From positions 434,001 through 498,000 of the forward strand of contig NZ_AP022873.1 in the NCBI RefSeq assembly GCF_014701235.1: a stretch of DNA of 64,000 nt, in the 5' to 3' direction. The translations under genes and the position numbers were made by a program. Shown piece by piece: positions 63,864-64,000 of this stretch (its first letter is position 1; each line of letters begins with the position of its first letter). The DNA is from Dissulfurispira thermophila (GTDB lineage Bacteria; Nitrospirota; Thermodesulfovibrionia; Thermodesulfovibrionales; Dissulfurispiraceae). Under the pieces are notes generated by a model, which saw only the letters and a list, made by a program, of their open reading frames with translations, did no database searches and was not told the origin of the DNA.

Positions 63864-64000
63864 TTATCTTTCCTTCAAGTGAAATATTGTTTCTGAATAG
63901 GGAGTGTCTCTATCTTTCTCTACTCTATTAAGGACAGGTCTTTTAAATTCATTGATGATTTTCATTCCACTCAATTCTGCAATCTTAGGATAAAGATTAA
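63864..64000 (-). CDS. DNA methyltransferase, C-terminal end (cut by window edge)
   Basis: 45 codons ending KERTAA-stop-ATG style just before the endonuclease start: NLYPKIAELSGMKIINEF, KRPVLNRVEKDRDTPYSE and TIFHLKER. RPVLNR...PYSETIFHL is a familiar ending of DNA methyltransferases paired with restriction enzymes. It would protect host DNA. The catalytic region lies beyond the right edge. Confidence 0.7.
   Translation of the reverse strand, partial: NLYPKIAELSGMKIINEFKRPVLNRVEKDRDTPYSETIFHLKER

Noticed and set aside
1-64000. tRNA, rRNA, tmRNA or other known RNA genes
   Set aside because: No cloverleaf-like or conserved RNA sequence was recognised by eye. A covariance-model scan would be decisive and could not be run.

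Overview
This is a bacterial chromosome segment of moderate A+T content. The gene set suits an anaerobic, probably thermophilic or sulfur-metabolising bacterium of the Nitrospirota (Thermodesulfovibrio-like). That placement is an inference. It rests on a complete str/S10/spc/alpha ribosomal cluster, a group 3b-type NiFe hydrogenase (sulfhydrogenase), an archaeal-type split glutamate synthase with ferredoxin domains, an orphan 2-oxoacid:ferredoxin oxidoreductase subunit and a fused DHH-CBS-tRNA nucleotidyltransferase. No rRNA gene was placed, so taxonomy cannot be settled here.

Layout. 1-1765 (minus strand): start of birA, nth, and an exported metallo-beta-lactamase-fold protein. 1888-20722 (plus): one long translation cluster, rpsL-rpsG-fusA-tuf-S10-spc-secY-map-infA-rpmJ-alpha-rplQ. 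It lacks rpmD and adk, and ends in a translationally coupled tiny membrane-peptide ORF that stops at an in-frame UGA. 20709-22702: a scarred accessory patch with two 109-bp direct repeats encoding a linker plus the start of a LysM domain, an unknown secreted protein, an NPGN-type peptidoglycan-hydrolase-like protein, and a dead IS256-type transposase fragment. 22860-25157: MrfA/YprA-like helicase. 25533-29658 (minus): hydrogenase genes hydB-hydG-hydD-hydA. 30285-33429: tig-clpP-clpX. 33374-38296: DUF721 protein, rpmB, infB-rbfA-nrnA. 38283-44547: orphan vorB-like gene, mutL, murA, rsh. 44549-49850 (minus): four-gene ABC export system. 50039-51403: truncated toxin-antitoxin remnant and small unknown genes. 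51453-54766: ogt, a class A PBP, and a MerR regulator with a cysteine-rich tail. 55112-57727: multidomain tRNA nucleotidyltransferase. 57825-63008: three-gene glutamate synthase. 63087-64000: TdeIII-type restriction endonuclease with the end of its partner methyltransferase.

How the genes work together. The first 20 kb build and start ribosomes and feed nascent chains to SecY and methionine aminopeptidase. tig-clpP-clpX handle folding and degradation of nascent chains. infB-rbfA-nrnA cover initiation, 30S maturation and nucleotide scavenging. The hydrogenase links H2 to NAD(P)H, and the glutamate synthase assimilates ammonia-derived nitrogen.

The most interesting signals are not classical genes. 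(1) At least eight genes outside the ribosomal cluster have a -10-like hexamer ending 5-7 nt before the ATG and no Shine-Dalgarno sequence, which suggests leaderless mRNAs. (2) A dispersed inverted-repeat element occurs with zero, one or tandem copies of an 84-bp (28-codon) unit whose reading frame stays open. (3) A second dispersed repeat lies inside coding sequences (ogt, the glutamate synthase subunit, the PBP C terminus). (4) The post-rplQ patch looks like a collapsed modular effector locus. (5) A possible UGA-containing mini-protein follows rplQ.
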